Assembly: GCA_017379075.1 (NCBI GenBank)
Contig: JAFNXL010000050.1
Location: 38,451-102,450, forward strand
Reading direction: 5' to 3'
Source of the DNA: Bacteroidaceae bacterium
GTDB taxonomy: Bacteria; Bacteroidota; Bacteroidia; Bacteroidales; Bacteroidaceae
DNA: 64,000 nt
Shown here: positions 48,190 through 57,456 of the stretch, in pieces
How positions within the stretch are numbered: position 1 is the stretch's first letter
Layout of the letters: every line of letters starts with the position of its first letter
Program-made: the position numbers and the translations under genes
The notes under the pieces: generated by a model
The model's input: only the letters and a program-made list of their open reading frames with translations
Told to the model about the DNA's origin: nothing
The model's database searches: none

Positions 48190-49377
48190 TTATTCGGGAT
48201 ATATAAGGTACTTCCGACGTTGTTCCCTGAAACGGGCAGTATCCTCTTTCCAGGTTGCTTCTATCTCTTGTGCGGAATGGCCGTCCAGAATCATTTGACG
48301 GATATGCCGCTGCCCGGTAAGCAGGTCAAAGAATTTGTTCTTGAGGAAAAACTGATCCTTATCCTTCATGCGGCGAAATGCATCCACCACATAGCTGAGG
48401 TCAATTCTGGCTTTTCTTTGCAAGTCGGCCAGACTTACTCCGGTAAGGTCCACTCCATGACAAAGTTTGCCAAGCAAAGGGGGATTCTTGGCTCCGGGCC
48501 TACTCTCCGGAGTAAAACTGAACGGACAGTCTTCCATATCTGGATGGCCGTAAATCTGGAAAGGATGGTCTGTGCCCCTGCCCAGAGAAACACTGGTCCC
48601 CTCAAAATAGCAGGTGCTGGGATAGAGATAGATTGATGCCATGTTTGGAAGATTGGGGCTGGGCGCAACGGGCAGTTTATAAAATGACTGGTGACTATAA
48701 CCCGAACAGGGTATAACAGTAAGTCCGCAAGGCGGCACCCACCCTTCACCGGTAGCCATAAAGGCCAATTCGCCCAGCGTCATTCCGTGGACAATGGGTA
48801 TGGGTAACGCACCCACACCACTCTTCAGGCTCATGTCCAATATGGGGCCATCCACAAAATGGCCATTGGGATTGGGACGATCCAGGATGACTACTTGCAG
48901 ACCGAAATCGCCGCACCGTTGCATTAAACGGAGCATGGTCACATAATAGGTATAGAAACGAAGCCCTACATCCTGGATATCCACCACAAGCACATCAAAC
49001 CTTCTCATGGCCTCATCGCTTGGGCCGGGACGTTTGCCGTCATAAAGGGAAAGAATGGGGATTCCTGTGTCTGGATCCACACTACTTGCCACCCGTTCGC
49101 CAGCATCGGCATTACCGCGGAAGCCATGTTCGGGCGAAAAGAGGGTGGTAACCTCCACCTTTTCCTTTACCAACACATCAAGAATGTGTGTTCCGTCGCT
49201 CAAACGGCCGGTCTGGTTGCTGAACACCGCAACCCTTTTCCCTTGTAACAAAGGCAGATATGATTCGGTTTTGTCATCGCCCAAGAGCAGGCTGTCGTTA
49301 ACCCAAACCGGTTCGGCTGCACGAAGGAAGAAAAACGAAAGCATCCAAAAACAGATGCAGGAACAAAGTTTTCTCAT
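48190..49377 (-). CDS. NamZ-like exo-beta-N-acetylmuramidase (DUF1343 / GH171)
   Basis: 395 residues from ATG 49377; the frame opens five codons earlier only with a TTG. Signal peptide (LCSCICFWMLSFFFLRAAEP). Family blocks are clear: GKRVAVFSNQTGRLSDGTH, TLFSPEHGFRGNADAGE, VVDIQDVGLRFYTYYVTM, VILDRPNPNGHFVDGP and EGTSVSLGRGTDHPFQIYG. NamZ enzymes release terminal MurNAc from peptidoglycan fragments, so the protein probably acts in wall recycling or scavenging in the periplasm. Monocistronic. Confidence 0.9.
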   Translation of the reverse strand: MRKLCSCICFWMLSFFFLRAAEPVWVNDSLLLGDDKTESYLPLLQGKRVAVFSNQTGRLSDGTHILDVLVKEKVEVTTLFSPEHGFRGNADAGERVASSVDPDTGIPILSLYDGKRPGPSDEAMRRFDVLVVDIQDVGLRFYTYYVTMLRLMQRCGDFGLQVVILDRPNPNGHFVDGPILDMSLKSGVGALPIPIVHGMTLGELAFMATGEGWVPPCGLTVIPCSGYSHQSFYKLPVAPSPNLPNMASIYLYPSTCYFEGTSVSLGRGTDHPFQIYGHPDMEDCPFSFTPESRPGAKNPPLLGKLCHGVDLTGVSLADLQRKARIDLSYVVDAFRRMKDKDQFFLKNKFFDLLTGQRHIRQMILDGHSAQEIEATWKEDTARFREQRRKYLIYPE

Positions 49378-49403
49378 GATGTGTTTACGCAAAATATTTT
49401 GTG

Positions 49404-49411
49404 CAAAAATA
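49404..49411 (-). promoter_or_regulatory. -7 box of the NamZ-like gene
   Basis: Minus-strand TATTTTTG, 26 bp upstream of the ATG; no clear -33 element. Confidence 0.45.
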
Positions 49412-49559
49412 ATGATAAAATATGAAAACGAACCATTTAAACCACATATTTTTATATCTAATCAGAATTTATGGTACGAATTACAGAAAACGGCTATATT
49501 CTCATGGAAAAAGAATATCTTTGTCTTGTGAAAGACTGAAAATGTTTTCGCGCTCGTTC

Positions 49560-49609
49560 AGGCGAATTTCGAAATTCGCCTGCCGTGAGTATAAGAATTT
49601 ACAATTCGA
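49560..49609 (+). repeat. REP-like element, copy 1 (upstream of RAYT)
   Basis: A perfect 22-bp palindrome (49560-49581; half-site AGGCGAATTTC), a linker containing GTGAGTATAA, then the small dyad GAATTTACAATTC (49595-49607). Confidence 0.85.
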
Positions 49610-49652
49610 GAAAAAAACAATTCAAAGAAGAATGTTCAAAACATAAATTCAG

Positions 49653-50192
49653 ATGGCAACCCTCACAAAACACCTATACTTCACAACATCTACCGTCATT
49701 GACTGGGTAGACATCTTCACTCGTGCCAGTTATCGCCATATTGTTGTTGATTCGCTCTCCTATTGCCAGCAGGTAAAGGGGCTTAAGATTTACGCTTGGG
49801 CACTAATGTCGAACCACCTACACATGGTAGTAAGTACGGAGGGAGAACAAACTATCGGTGAAATTCTGCGCGATTTCAAAAAATTTACGAACAAGAAAAT
49901 ATTGAAGACACTAGAGGAAGACGAACACGAAAGCCGACGGACGTGGATGCTCGACCGTTTCCGCTTTGCTGGTGCGAACGATAAAAAGATTACAAATTAC
50001 CGTTTCTGGCAAGAAGGCAACTACGTGGAGGATATTTATACACCAGAGTTCCTGCGACAGAAAATTAACTACATCCATCAGAATCCAGTAAGAGCCGAGA
50101 TAGTGGCTAGGCCAGAGGATTACCTATATAGTTCGGGACTGGACTATGCGGGAGAAAAAGGACTGCTAAATGTTGAGGTCATAAGATTTTAA
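49653..50192 (+). CDS. REP-associated tyrosine transposase (RAYT)
   Basis: 179 residues of the Y1/IS200-like superfamily. The HUH motif is H55-L-H57 in LMSNHLHMVV and the catalytic tyrosine is Tyr140 in KINYIHQNPVRAEIV; the latter and the WQEGNYVEDIYTPEFL block are typical of RAYTs. RAYTs are domesticated, usually single-copy transposases that nick and move REP palindromes rather than themselves. Three matching REP-like elements surround the gene, two in direct and one in inverted orientation. Complete, no frameshift. Confidence 0.93.
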   Translation: MATLTKHLYFTTSTVIDWVDIFTRASYRHIVVDSLSYCQQVKGLKIYAWALMSNHLHMVVSTEGEQTIGEILRDFKKFTNKKILKTLEEDEHESRRTWMLDRFRFAGANDKKITNYRFWQEGNYVEDIYTPEFLRQKINYIHQNPVRAEIVARPEDYLYSSGLDYAGEKGLLNVEVIRF

Positions 50193-50200
50193 TTGTTAAA

Positions 50201-50249
50201 CGCATTACAAATGCTTATGCTCATAGCTGCCGAATTGCAAATTCGGCAG
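50201..50249 (-). repeat. REP-like element, copy 2 (inverted, just downstream of RAYT)
   Basis: Inverted orientation: small dyad GCATTACAAATGC (50202-50214), linker, then the large dyad CTGCCGAATT/AATTCGGCAG with 3-nt centre (50227-50249). Base changes are compensated on both arms relative to the other copies, showing that pairing rather than sequence is kept. Confidence 0.8.
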
Positions 50250-50330
50250 AACAAGTACATTTTTAACCAAAGTAATATATATAATAATGTATAGGTCAAT
50301 ATTTGGCATAAGAAAAGAAACGGGATGTTC

Positions 50331-50379
50331 AGGCGAATTTCGAAATTCGCCTGCTGTGAGTATAAGAATCTGTAATTCG
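50331..50379 (+). repeat. REP-like element, copy 3
   Basis: Large palindrome identical to copy 1 (50331-50352), linker CTGTGAGTATAA, small dyad GAATCTGTAATTC (50366-50378). Same orientation as copy 1. Confidence 0.85.
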
Positions 50380-50421
50380 AAAAAACAAAAAAGGAACTAC
50401 CGAAGTAATTCCTTTCTTAGG

Positions 50422-50495
50422 CGCTTCAGGATGGGCTTGAACCAACGACCCCATGATTAACAGTCATGTGCTCTAACCAACTGAGCTACTGAAGC
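50422..50495 (-). tRNA. tRNA-Asn (GTT), distal copy
   Basis: 74 nt: acceptor GCTTCAG/CTGAAGC, D arm GCTC..GAGC, anticodon arm CATGA-CTGTTAA-TCATG with anticodon GTT. CCA not encoded. Identical to the copy 100 bp upstream in transcription. Confidence 0.96.
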
Positions 50496-50521
50496 AGTTG
50501 CAATCTCAGAAGTAAACTTTG

Positions 50522-50595
50522 CGCTTCAGGATGGGCTTGAACCAACGACCCCATGATTAACAGTCATGTGCTCTAACCAACTGAGCTACTGAAGC
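50522..50595 (-). tRNA. tRNA-Asn (GTT), proximal copy
   Basis: Identical to the tRNA at 50422-50495; the 26-bp spacer between them differs from the sequence flanking the pair, so the duplicated unit is essentially the tRNA itself. Confidence 0.96.
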
Positions 50596-50626
50596 AACTT
50601 TTTTGAGTTTTTCCTCAATTGCGCTG

Positions 50627-50657
50627 CAAAATTAGAGCTTTTTTGCGAAATATGCAA
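50627..50657 (-). promoter_or_regulatory. promoter of the tRNA-Asn pair
   Basis: Minus-strand -7 box TAATTTTG (50627-50634) with TTG (50655-50657) 20 bp upstream; 31 bp ahead of the first tRNA. Confidence 0.6.
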
Positions 50658-50665
50658 TATCTTTG
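50658..50665 (+). promoter_or_regulatory. -7 box for the S41 protease gene
   Basis: TATCTTTG on the plus strand, next to the divergent tRNA promoter. It would give a ~170-nt leader to ATG 50846. Confidence 0.45.
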
Positions 50666-50845
50666 CAAAAAAAATACTGAAAAATGGCAAAATAATTGGT
50701 TTTTGCAATGCGACAACGCATATTTTTACCGAATTTTGCACAAAGAAACAGCAAAACCACCACATTCCCACAAAAGCGTGGCTTAGCGGAAAAAACGGTT
50801 GCTGTGCAATATATTAATAATAAGAAGGAATATAAGAACGATAAA

Positions 50846-52510
50846 ATGACATTACGGACAAGGATGAAAAAGTTAATCTGTTTGGTCGGCCTTGTGCTGA
50901 TAGGCGCAAATGCGCATGCTCAGAAAAAAGAGGGACATTTGTCGGCTGTGAGCAGAAACCTGGAAATTTTCAACGATCTGTACAAACAATTGGAATTGTT
51001 TTATGTGGACTCTCTGAATGCGGACACGGTGATGCAATGGTGCATTGACGGCATGTTGCGCAAAGTGGACCCCTACACCGGATATTACCCTCAGGATGAC
51101 GAGGAACTGCGCACAATGTCCACAGGAAAATATGCCGGTATAGGCAGCGTGGTGCGTTTCCATAAAAAGGAAGACCGTGTGGTCATCAGCGAGCCGTACT
51201 GGGACTCGCCGAGCCAAAAAGCCGGAGTAAAAGCCGGAGACGTGATTCTGTCCATTGACAAAAAAGACGTGAAAGGAGTGTCTGTGGACAAGGTGAGCAA
51301 TATGCTGCGTGGCGAAGCCGGCACCACCTTTGAACTGAAAGTGAAACGCACCGGAGAGAAAAAACCGCTCTCCTTCAAAATTACACGCGAAACCATCAGA
51401 GTTCCGCAAGTGCCCTACTATGGCATGCTGAAACCTGGAGTGGGATATATCTGCCTCACTGGGTTTGCAGACGGTGCAGGCAAAGAAATGAGACAGGCAC
51501 TTTTGGAACTGAAAAAGCAGGGAGCGGACAGACTGATTCTGGACTTGCGTGACAATCCAGGAGGCTCTCTGGACGAATCTGTAGATATCGCCAACCTATT
51601 CATCCCCAAAGGGAAGAAAGTGGTATATACCAAAGGAAAAATGGCCAGCACCAACCGCGACTTCTACACAGCCGTGGAGCCGGTGGACACCGTAATGCCA
51701 CTGGTAGTGATGGTGGACGGCGGAACCGCCTCTTCTGCCGAAATCGTTAGCGGAAGCCTTCAAGATATGGACCGTGCGGTGATAATAGGAACACGAACCT
51801 TCGGCAAAGGACTGGTTCAGATGATACGCGACCTCCCCTACGGCGGCAACCTGAAAATCACAACCAGCAGATACTACATTCCCAGCGGACGCTGCATCCA
51901 AGCCTATGACTACCGGCATCTGAATCCGGACGGTTCTGTGGGTACGATACCCGACAGTCTGACAAAAGTATTCCATACTGCCTCGGGAAGAGAAGTGCGC
52001 GACGGAGGCGGCATCAAGCCGGATATGGAAATAAAACCGGACAGCCCGCCCACGCTCATCTATGACCTGGTTTCAAGCGATGCATTCTTTGACTTTGCCA
52101 CCCAATACGTGTTGGAGCATGAGACCATTGCCCAACCTGGAGAGTTCGCCCTTTCAGACGAGGACTACGCCAAGTTCACGGACTTTGTCTGCGCATCCGG
52201 TTTCAAATATAACCGCAGAAGCGACAATGTACTGGATCTGTTCCATGACGTTGCCAAGCGAGAAGGTTACCTGGAAGCGATTGAAAACGATCTGAAAGCG
52301 TTGAGGTCAAAACTGAACACAGACCTGCGCGCAGACCTTGTGCGTTTCCGCGAAAAGATTGAGCCTTATGTATGCGACGAGCTGATGCGCCGTTATTACT
52401 TCCAGAAAGGAAGCATCAGACAAATGCTGGTGAAGGACCCCTGCACAGAACGTGCGCTGGAACTGTTATCTGACCCCAAGACCATGTGGCAGAAAGCACA
52501 GGAGAAGTAA
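50846..52510 (+). CDS. S41 family C-terminal processing protease
   Basis: 554 residues from ATG 50846; the ATG at 50864 starting MKKLICLVGLVLIG is also possible, and the frame is open from 50696 without likely coding value. Signal peptide, then an N-terminal helical part, a PDZ domain (residues ~100-185, KYAGIGSVVRF and PSQKAGVKAGDVILSID) and the S41 protease core with Ser296 (GGTASSAEIVSG), Lys321 and Gln325 (TFGKGLVQ). C-terminal ~150 residues are helical. Periplasmic protease that trims or degrades envelope proteins; substrates unknown. Confidence 0.93.
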   Translation: MTLRTRMKKLICLVGLVLIGANAHAQKKEGHLSAVSRNLEIFNDLYKQLELFYVDSLNADTVMQWCIDGMLRKVDPYTGYYPQDDEELRTMSTGKYAGIGSVVRFHKKEDRVVISEPYWDSPSQKAGVKAGDVILSIDKKDVKGVSVDKVSNMLRGEAGTTFELKVKRTGEKKPLSFKITRETIRVPQVPYYGMLKPGVGYICLTGFADGAGKEMRQALLELKKQGADRLILDLRDNPGGSLDESVDIANLFIPKGKKVVYTKGKMASTNRDFYTAVEPVDTVMPLVVMVDGGTASSAEIVSGSLQDMDRAVIIGTRTFGKGLVQMIRDLPYGGNLKITTSRYYIPSGRCIQAYDYRHLNPDGSVGTIPDSLTKVFHTASGREVRDGGGIKPDMEIKPDSPPTLIYDLVSSDAFFDFATQYVLEHETIAQPGEFALSDEDYAKFTDFVCASGFKYNRRSDNVLDLFHDVAKREGYLEAIENDLKALRSKLNTDLRADLVRFREKIEPYVCDELMRRYYFQKGSIRQMLVKDPCTERALELLSDPKTMWQKAQEK

Positions 52511-52539
52511 ACGCCATAATCATAAAAACGAAGTAAAAA

Positions 52540-52656
52540 ATGAGAAGAAACATCAGAAAATCAAATCAGAAATTCATGTGGGGCGTAATGGTGATGGCCA
52601 TGGCCGTTTTGGTCTTGGTTTACCTGTTCCTGTCGGCATCTTTGCCCCAAAAATAA
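52540..52656 (+). CDS. small single-helix membrane protein, unknown
   Basis: 38 codons. A basic, Asn-rich N-terminus (MRRNIRKSNQKF) precedes one membrane helix (VMVMAMAVLVLVYLFL) and a short polar end. It lies 29 bp after the protease stop, same strand, so it may be co-transcribed. The design fits a real small membrane protein, but no homology is known to me. Confidence 0.45.
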   Translation: MRRNIRKSNQKFMWGVMVMAMAVLVLVYLFLSASLPQK

Positions 52657-52718
52657 CTTTTTTGTCGTTTCTGCGAAAAAAAGCGGGTTCACATACCCCT
52701 TAATTCGTAAATAATCAC

Positions 52719-52726
52719 TAACTTTG
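52719..52726 (+). promoter_or_regulatory. -7 box of the rimP-nusA-infB operon
   Basis: TAACTTTG, 64 bp ahead of the rimP ATG; -33 element not evident. Confidence 0.55.
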
Positions 52727-52736
52727 CATCGTGATG

Positions 52737-52774
52737 AAGTGAGGGGCTCGAAAAGTTCCTCACTTTTCTTTATA
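52737..52774 (+). promoter_or_regulatory. leader hairpin of the rimP operon (possible attenuator)
   Basis: AAGTGAGG (52737-52744) pairs with CCTCACTT (52758-52765), followed by a T-rich tract (TTCTTTATA). It would lie within the first nucleotides of the transcript from the -7 box at 52719, a place where a terminator makes sense only as an attenuator. Confidence 0.5.
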
Positions 52775-52790
52775 ACACTGTTAATAAAAC

Positions 52791-53255
52791 ATGATTAGTA
52801 AGAACGCAGTACAAGAGGCCGTAAATGAATGGCTGGCAGGAAAAGAGTATTTTCTTGTTGACTTGAGTGTGAGTGCAGACGACCGTGTCGTTGTGGTAAT
52901 TGACCATGCTGATGGCGTGTGGATAGAGGACTGTGCAGACCTGAGCCGCTTTATCGAATCCCATCTCAACAGAGATGATGAGGACTATGAACTGGAAGTG
53001 GGCAGTGCCGGACTGGGACAGCCTTTCCGCGTACACCGCCAGTACGAGATTCACGTGGGCAAGCCTGTAGAATCACAGACTCTTGACGGACACAAGTATC
53101 ATGGGACATTGTTATCTGTGGACGACGAAGGCTTTGAAATCGGCGTCATGCAGAAAGTAAAGGAAGAGGGCAAGAAGCGCCCGGAAATGAAAGAAGTTCC
53201 AGTGCGCCTCAGCTTCAGCGAAGTAGCCTTCACCAAATATCTTATCAAAGTATAA
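52791..53255 (+). CDS. rimP: ribosome maturation factor RimP
   Basis: 154 residues. N-terminal alpha/beta domain (LVDLSVSADDRVVVVIDHADGVWIEDCADLS) and the YELEVGSAGLGQPF block, where the family usually has EVSSPGLDRPL, then an SH3-like C-terminal barrel. RimP helps late assembly of the 30S subunit. Position directly before nusA and infB is conserved across bacteria and settles the call. Confidence 0.93.
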   Translation: MISKNAVQEAVNEWLAGKEYFLVDLSVSADDRVVVVIDHADGVWIEDCADLSRFIESHLNRDDEDYELEVGSAGLGQPFRVHRQYEIHVGKPVESQTLDGHKYHGTLLSVDDEGFEIGVMQKVKEEGKKRPEMKEVPVRLSFSEVAFTKYLIKV

Positions 53256-53273
53256 AAAATAAAAAAGACATAT

Positions 53274-54647
53274 ATGGCAACAAAGACAAACGGCCCCGTG
53301 AATCTGATTGACTCGTTCGCGGAATTTAAAGAAAACAAGAACATTGACCGCGCCACTCTGATGAGCGTGCTGGAGGAATGTTTCCGCAGTGTCATAGCAA
53401 AGACCTATGGCAGTGACGAAAACTATGACGTGATTGTGAACCCCGACAAGGGCGACTTTGAGATCTACCGTAACCGCACAGTTGTACCCGACGGTGAGGT
53501 GAAGGACTCCAACATGGAGATTTCTCTCTCTGAAGCACGCAGCATTGACGACGACTATGAAGTGGGTGAAGAAGTAAGCCAGCTGGTACAGTTTGCCGAA
53601 TTCGGCCGCCGCGCCATCCTTACCCTTAGGCAGACCCTGGCCAGCCGCATTCTGGAGTTGGAACACGACTCTTTGTACAACCAATACAAGGACCGCGTAG
53701 GCGAAGTAATCAGTGCAGAAGTGTACCAGTCTTGGAAGCGCGAGGCGCTGTTGGTTGACGAGGCAAACAACGAACTGATTCTGCCTAAGACAGAACAAAT
53801 TCCGGGTGACCACTTCCGCAAGGGAGAAAACGCCCGTGCCGTAATTCTGCGCGTAGACAACACCAATGGTGCGCCGAAGATTATCCTGAGCCGTACCTCT
53901 CCCCTGTTCCTGCAGCGCTTGTTGGAGGCTGAAGTACCCGAAATCCAGGATGGTCTTATTACCATTCACAAGGTTGCCCGCATTCCCGGCGAGCGTGCCA
54001 AGATTGCAGTTGAGAGCTACGACGACCGTGTGGATCCCGTAGGTGCATGTGTGGGTGTGAAGGGAAGCCGTGTACACGGTATTGTGCGTGAGCTGCACAA
54101 GGAGAACATTGACGTAATCAACTGGACCAACAATACACAGTTGCTCATTGCCCGCGCGCTGAGCCCCGCCCAGGTGAACAATGTCGTATTATACGAAGAC
54201 GAGCGCAGAGCGGAAGTCTACCTGGATCCCGAACAAGTTTCACTAGCCATCGGAAAGAGTGGTCTTAACATCAAGCTGGCAAGTATGCTGACCGAATACA
54301 CCATCGACGTATTCCGCGACAATGACGAGACCATCGACGACGTGAACCTGGAAGAGTTTGCAGACGTAATAGACGAATGGGTTATCGAAGAATTCAAGAA
54401 AGCCGGTTTTGGCACCGCACGCGAAGTACTTTCTGTAAGCCGTGAAGAGTTGATCAGCCGCGTTGACGTTGAAGAAGAAACCATTGATGACGTATTGACC
54501 ATCCTTGCAGCCGAATTCAACGAAGAAATGCTTGACAGCGAGAATGAAGAAGCCGTAGAAGGTGAAGAAGAAATCGCAGAAGGCGAAGAAGAAGCCACTG
54601 AAAGCGGAACTGCTGAAGAGAATACAGAAACAGAGGAACAACTTTAA
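53274..54647 (+). CDS. nusA: transcription termination/antitermination factor NusA
   Basis: 457 residues. N-terminal polymerase-binding domain (residues 1-~130), S1 domain (~140-205), KH1 and KH2 (IVRELHKENIDVINW; PEQVSLAIGKSGLNIKLAS), then a helix-hairpin segment and a Glu-rich tail (EEEIAEGEEEATESG). It modulates pausing, termination and antitermination. The acidic C-terminus replaces the acidic repeats of E. coli NusA. rimP stops 18 bp upstream; infB starts 18 bp downstream. Confidence 0.97.
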   Translation: MATKTNGPVNLIDSFAEFKENKNIDRATLMSVLEECFRSVIAKTYGSDENYDVIVNPDKGDFEIYRNRTVVPDGEVKDSNMEISLSEARSIDDDYEVGEEVSQLVQFAEFGRRAILTLRQTLASRILELEHDSLYNQYKDRVGEVISAEVYQSWKREALLVDEANNELILPKTEQIPGDHFRKGENARAVILRVDNTNGAPKIILSRTSPLFLQRLLEAEVPEIQDGLITIHKVARIPGERAKIAVESYDDRVDPVGACVGVKGSRVHGIVRELHKENIDVINWTNNTQLLIARALSPAQVNNVVLYEDERRAEVYLDPEQVSLAIGKSGLNIKLASMLTEYTIDVFRDNDETIDDVNLEEFADVIDEWVIEEFKKAGFGTAREVLSVSREELISRVDVEEETIDDVLTILAAEFNEEMLDSENEEAVEGEEEIAEGEEEATESGTAEENTETEEQL

Positions 54648-54665
54648 AAAAGGAGGAGGGAATAG

Positions 54666-57446
54666 ATGAGTATCAGATTAAGTAAAGTAACCAAAGAATG
54701 CAACGTGGGATTGCAGACCGTTGTGGAGTTCCTTCAGAAGAAGGGCTTCGGAGACGTGGAAGCATCCCCAAACTCCAAGATTTCCGAAGAGCAGTATGAA
54801 TTGCTGCTCAAAGAATTCTCTCCAGACAAAGGTCTGCGCACTCAAGCGGAAAAGCTGAGCCAGCAGCGCCAGGAGAACAAAGAGAGCAAAAAAGCCTCTT
54901 CACGCTCTGCCAAGCAACAGAAGAAGCCGGAGATGATCAAGGTTGAAGTGAAAAAAGTTGACGGTCCCAAAGTGTTGGGACACATTGACCTGGATGCAGC
55001 CAAGAAGCCCAAGGAAAAACCCGCGCAAGAAACCGCGAAGCAGGAGGCTGTGGCAGCAACACCCGAAACCGTAAAGGAACAAACTGTACAGAAACCTGAA
55101 ACAGTCACCACAGAAACCACTGCACCAAAGGCTGAAAAACCGGCAATCGGTACAGAGGTGGATGGTGTATTCCGTTTGAATCCCGCTCCTCAGGCTGGTC
55201 CCGGCCTTACCGTAAAGGGTCACATTGACTTGTCGGCTCTGAACCAGAGCACCCGCCCCAAGAAGAAGAGTAAGGAGGAAAAGCGTCGTGAACGCGAGGA
55301 AAAGAACCGTCCCAACGGCCAGCAGGGACAAGGAGACCGCAAGAAGAGAACACGCATTGGAAAAGAGCGCGTTGACGTAAATGCCGTAGCCAACCAGATT
55401 CAAAACAATAATGGCAATGGTGGCGGACAGAAGAAGAACAACAACGCCAACAACAACCATGCAAACGCCAACAACAATGGCGGAAAGAACAAGCAACGTC
55501 AAAAGAACCAGCCCAAGCAGGCTCCTGTACAGGCGGAAGTTAGTGATGAAGAAGTAGCAAAGCAGGTACGCGAAACCCTGGCTCGTCTCACAAACAAGAA
55601 CAACAAGATGGGCAAGGGCGCCAAGTATCGCCGCGAAAAGCGTGATGCCATCCGCGCCGGAATCGAAGAGGAAATACAGGCAGAAGCAGCAGAAAGCAAG
55701 ATTCTGAAACTTACAGAATTTGTTACAGCCAACGAATTGGCCACCATGATGAATGTACCTGTAACACAGGTTATCGCCACTTGCATGAGCATTGGTATCA
55801 TGGTCAGCATCAACCAGCGTATGGACGCCGAAACCATTAACATTGTCGCTGAGGAGTTCGGCTTCCAGACAGAATATGTCAGCACCGAGGTTAGCGAGGC
55901 CGTTAATGTGGTTGAAGACGACGAGGAAGACCTGTTGCCCCGCGCTCCTATTGTAACGGTTATGGGTCACGTAGACCACGGTAAGACCTCTTTGCTGGAC
56001 TACATCCGCCAGACCAACGTGATTGCCGGTGAAGCCGGAGGTATTACACAGCACATCGGTGCGTACAACGTGGAACTGCAGGATGGACGCCACGTTACAT
56101 TCCTCGACACTCCCGGTCACGAAGCGTTTACCGCTATGCGTGCCCGTGGTGCACAGGTAACGGACATTGCCATCATTATCATTGCAGCCGACGACAGCAT
56201 CATGCCCCAGACCAAGGAGGCCATCAACCATGCCGTGGCAGCCAATGTGCCCATTGTGTTTGCCATCAACAAGGTGGACAAGCCTACCGCCAACCCTGAG
56301 AAGATTAAGGAAGGACTGGCACAGATGAACTTCCTGGTGGAAGACTGGGGAGGTAAATATCAGAGCCAGGACATCAGTGCCAAGAAGGGAATCGGCGTGG
56401 AAGAACTGCTGGAGAAAGTTTTGCTCGAAGCGGAAATGCTCGACCTGAAGGCCAATCCTAACCGCAAGGCTATGGGTACCATCATTGAGTCCTCATTGGA
56501 CAAAGGCCGTGGTTACGTGGCCACCGTGCTTGTAAGCAACGGAACGCTCCGTGTAGGCGATGTAATGCTGGCCGGCACTCATTACGGACGTGTGAAAGCT
56601 ATGTTGGACGAACGCGGACGCCGCGTAAAAGAAATCGGTCCCGCACAGGCTGCCACCATTCTGGGTCTTAACGGTGCGCCACAAGCCGGTGACGCTTTCC
56701 ATATCATGGATTCTGACCAGGAAGCAAGAGAAATTGCCAGCAAGCGCGAACATCTGGCCCGTGAACAGGGACTTCGCACACTGAAGCGTGTGGACTTGAA
56801 CGAAATCGGACGCCGTATCGCATTGGGCGACTTCAAGGAGTTGAACTTGATTGTCAAGGGAGACGTGGACGGTTCTATCGAGGCACTCAGCGACTCACTG
56901 ATCAAACTTTCTACTGAGAAGATTCAGGTCAATGTCATCCAGAAGGCCGTGGGTCAGATCTCAGAAAACGACGTAAACCTGGCTGCAGCATCAGATGCCA
57001 TCATCGTTGCCTTCCAGGTACGTCCTTCAGCCGCTGCACGCAGACTGGCCGAGCAGGAAGGAGTGGACATCCGCACCTACAGTGTAATCTATGACGCGAT
57101 AGAAGAAGTCAAGGATGCAATGGAAGGCATGCTTTCTCCCGAAATCAAGGAAGAGGTTACCGCACAGGTTGAAGTACGCCAGGTTTACCACATCAGCAAG
57201 GTGGGAACTGTTGCCGGTGCTTACGTTATCGACGGAAAGGTTCACCGCAGCGACAAAGCACGTGTGGTTCGTGATGGCATTGTAGTGTTCACCGGAGAGA
57301 TAAATGCGCTGAAGCGTTTCAAGGACGACGTGAAAGAAGTGTCTACCAACTTCGAGTGCGGTCTGTCACTTGTCAACTACAACGATTTGCGCGAAGGCGA
57401 CATCATAGAAACATTTGCCGAAATAGAAATCAAGGCAAAACTTTAA
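54666..57446 (+). CDS. infB: translation initiation factor IF-2
   Basis: 926 residues. An N-terminal helical domain, then a long low-complexity region (~60-310) rich in Lys/Glu/Ala and in Asn/Gly ([18 protein letters not shown]). The G domain begins near 425 with G1 GHVDHGKTS (434-442), G3 DTPGHEAF, G4 NKVDKP; domains II-IV follow with the fMet-tRNA-binding C-terminus. It brings initiator tRNA to the ribosome as a GTPase. The start ATG is preceded by AAGGAGGAGGG, an unusually strong Shine-Dalgarno sequence for this phylum. Confidence 0.98.
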   Translation: MSIRLSKVTKECNVGLQTVVEFLQKKGFGDVEASPNSKISEEQYELLLKEFSPDKGLRTQAEKLSQQRQENKESKKASSRSAKQQKKPEMIKVEVKKVDGPKVLGHIDLDAAKKPKEKPAQETAKQEAVAATPETVKEQTVQKPETVTTETTAPKAEKPAIGTEVDGVFRLNPAPQAGPGLTVKGHIDLSALNQSTRPKKKSKEEKRREREEKNRPNGQQGQGDRKKRTRIGKERVDVNAVANQIQNNNGNGGGQKKNNNANNNHANANNNGGKNKQRQKNQPKQAPVQAEVSDEEVAKQVRETLARLTNKNNKMGKGAKYRREKRDAIRAGIEEEIQAEAAESKILKLTEFVTANELATMMNVPVTQVIATCMSIGIMVSINQRMDAETINIVAEEFGFQTEYVSTEVSEAVNVVEDDEEDLLPRAPIVTVMGHVDHGKTSLLDYIRQTNVIAGEAGGITQHIGAYNVELQDGRHVTFLDTPGHEAFTAMRARGAQVTDIAIIIIAADDSIMPQTKEAINHAVAANVPIVFAINKVDKPTANPEKIKEGLAQMNFLVEDWGGKYQSQDISAKKGIGVEELLEKVLLEAEMLDLKANPNRKAMGTIIESSLDKGRGYVATVLVSNGTLRVGDVMLAGTHYGRVKAMLDERGRRVKEIGPAQAATILGLNGAPQAGDAFHIMDSDQEAREIASKREHLAREQGLRTLKRVDLNEIGRRIALGDFKELNLIVKGDVDGSIEALSDSLIKLSTEKIQVNVIQKAVGQISENDVNLAAASDAIIVAFQVRPSAAARRLAEQEGVDIRTYSVIYDAIEEVKDAMEGMLSPEIKEEVTAQVEVRQVYHISKVGTVAGAYVIDGKVHRSDKARVVRDGIVVFTGEINALKRFKDDVKEVSTNFECGLSLVNYNDLREGDIIETFAEIEIKAKL

Positions 57447-57456
57447 AGTTCAACGT

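Noticed and set aside
54900-56231. 443-codon open frame opposite infB
   Set aside because: Antisense shadow of the low-complexity and G-domain region of IF-2; hydrophobic runs result from reversed Asn/Lys-rich codons.
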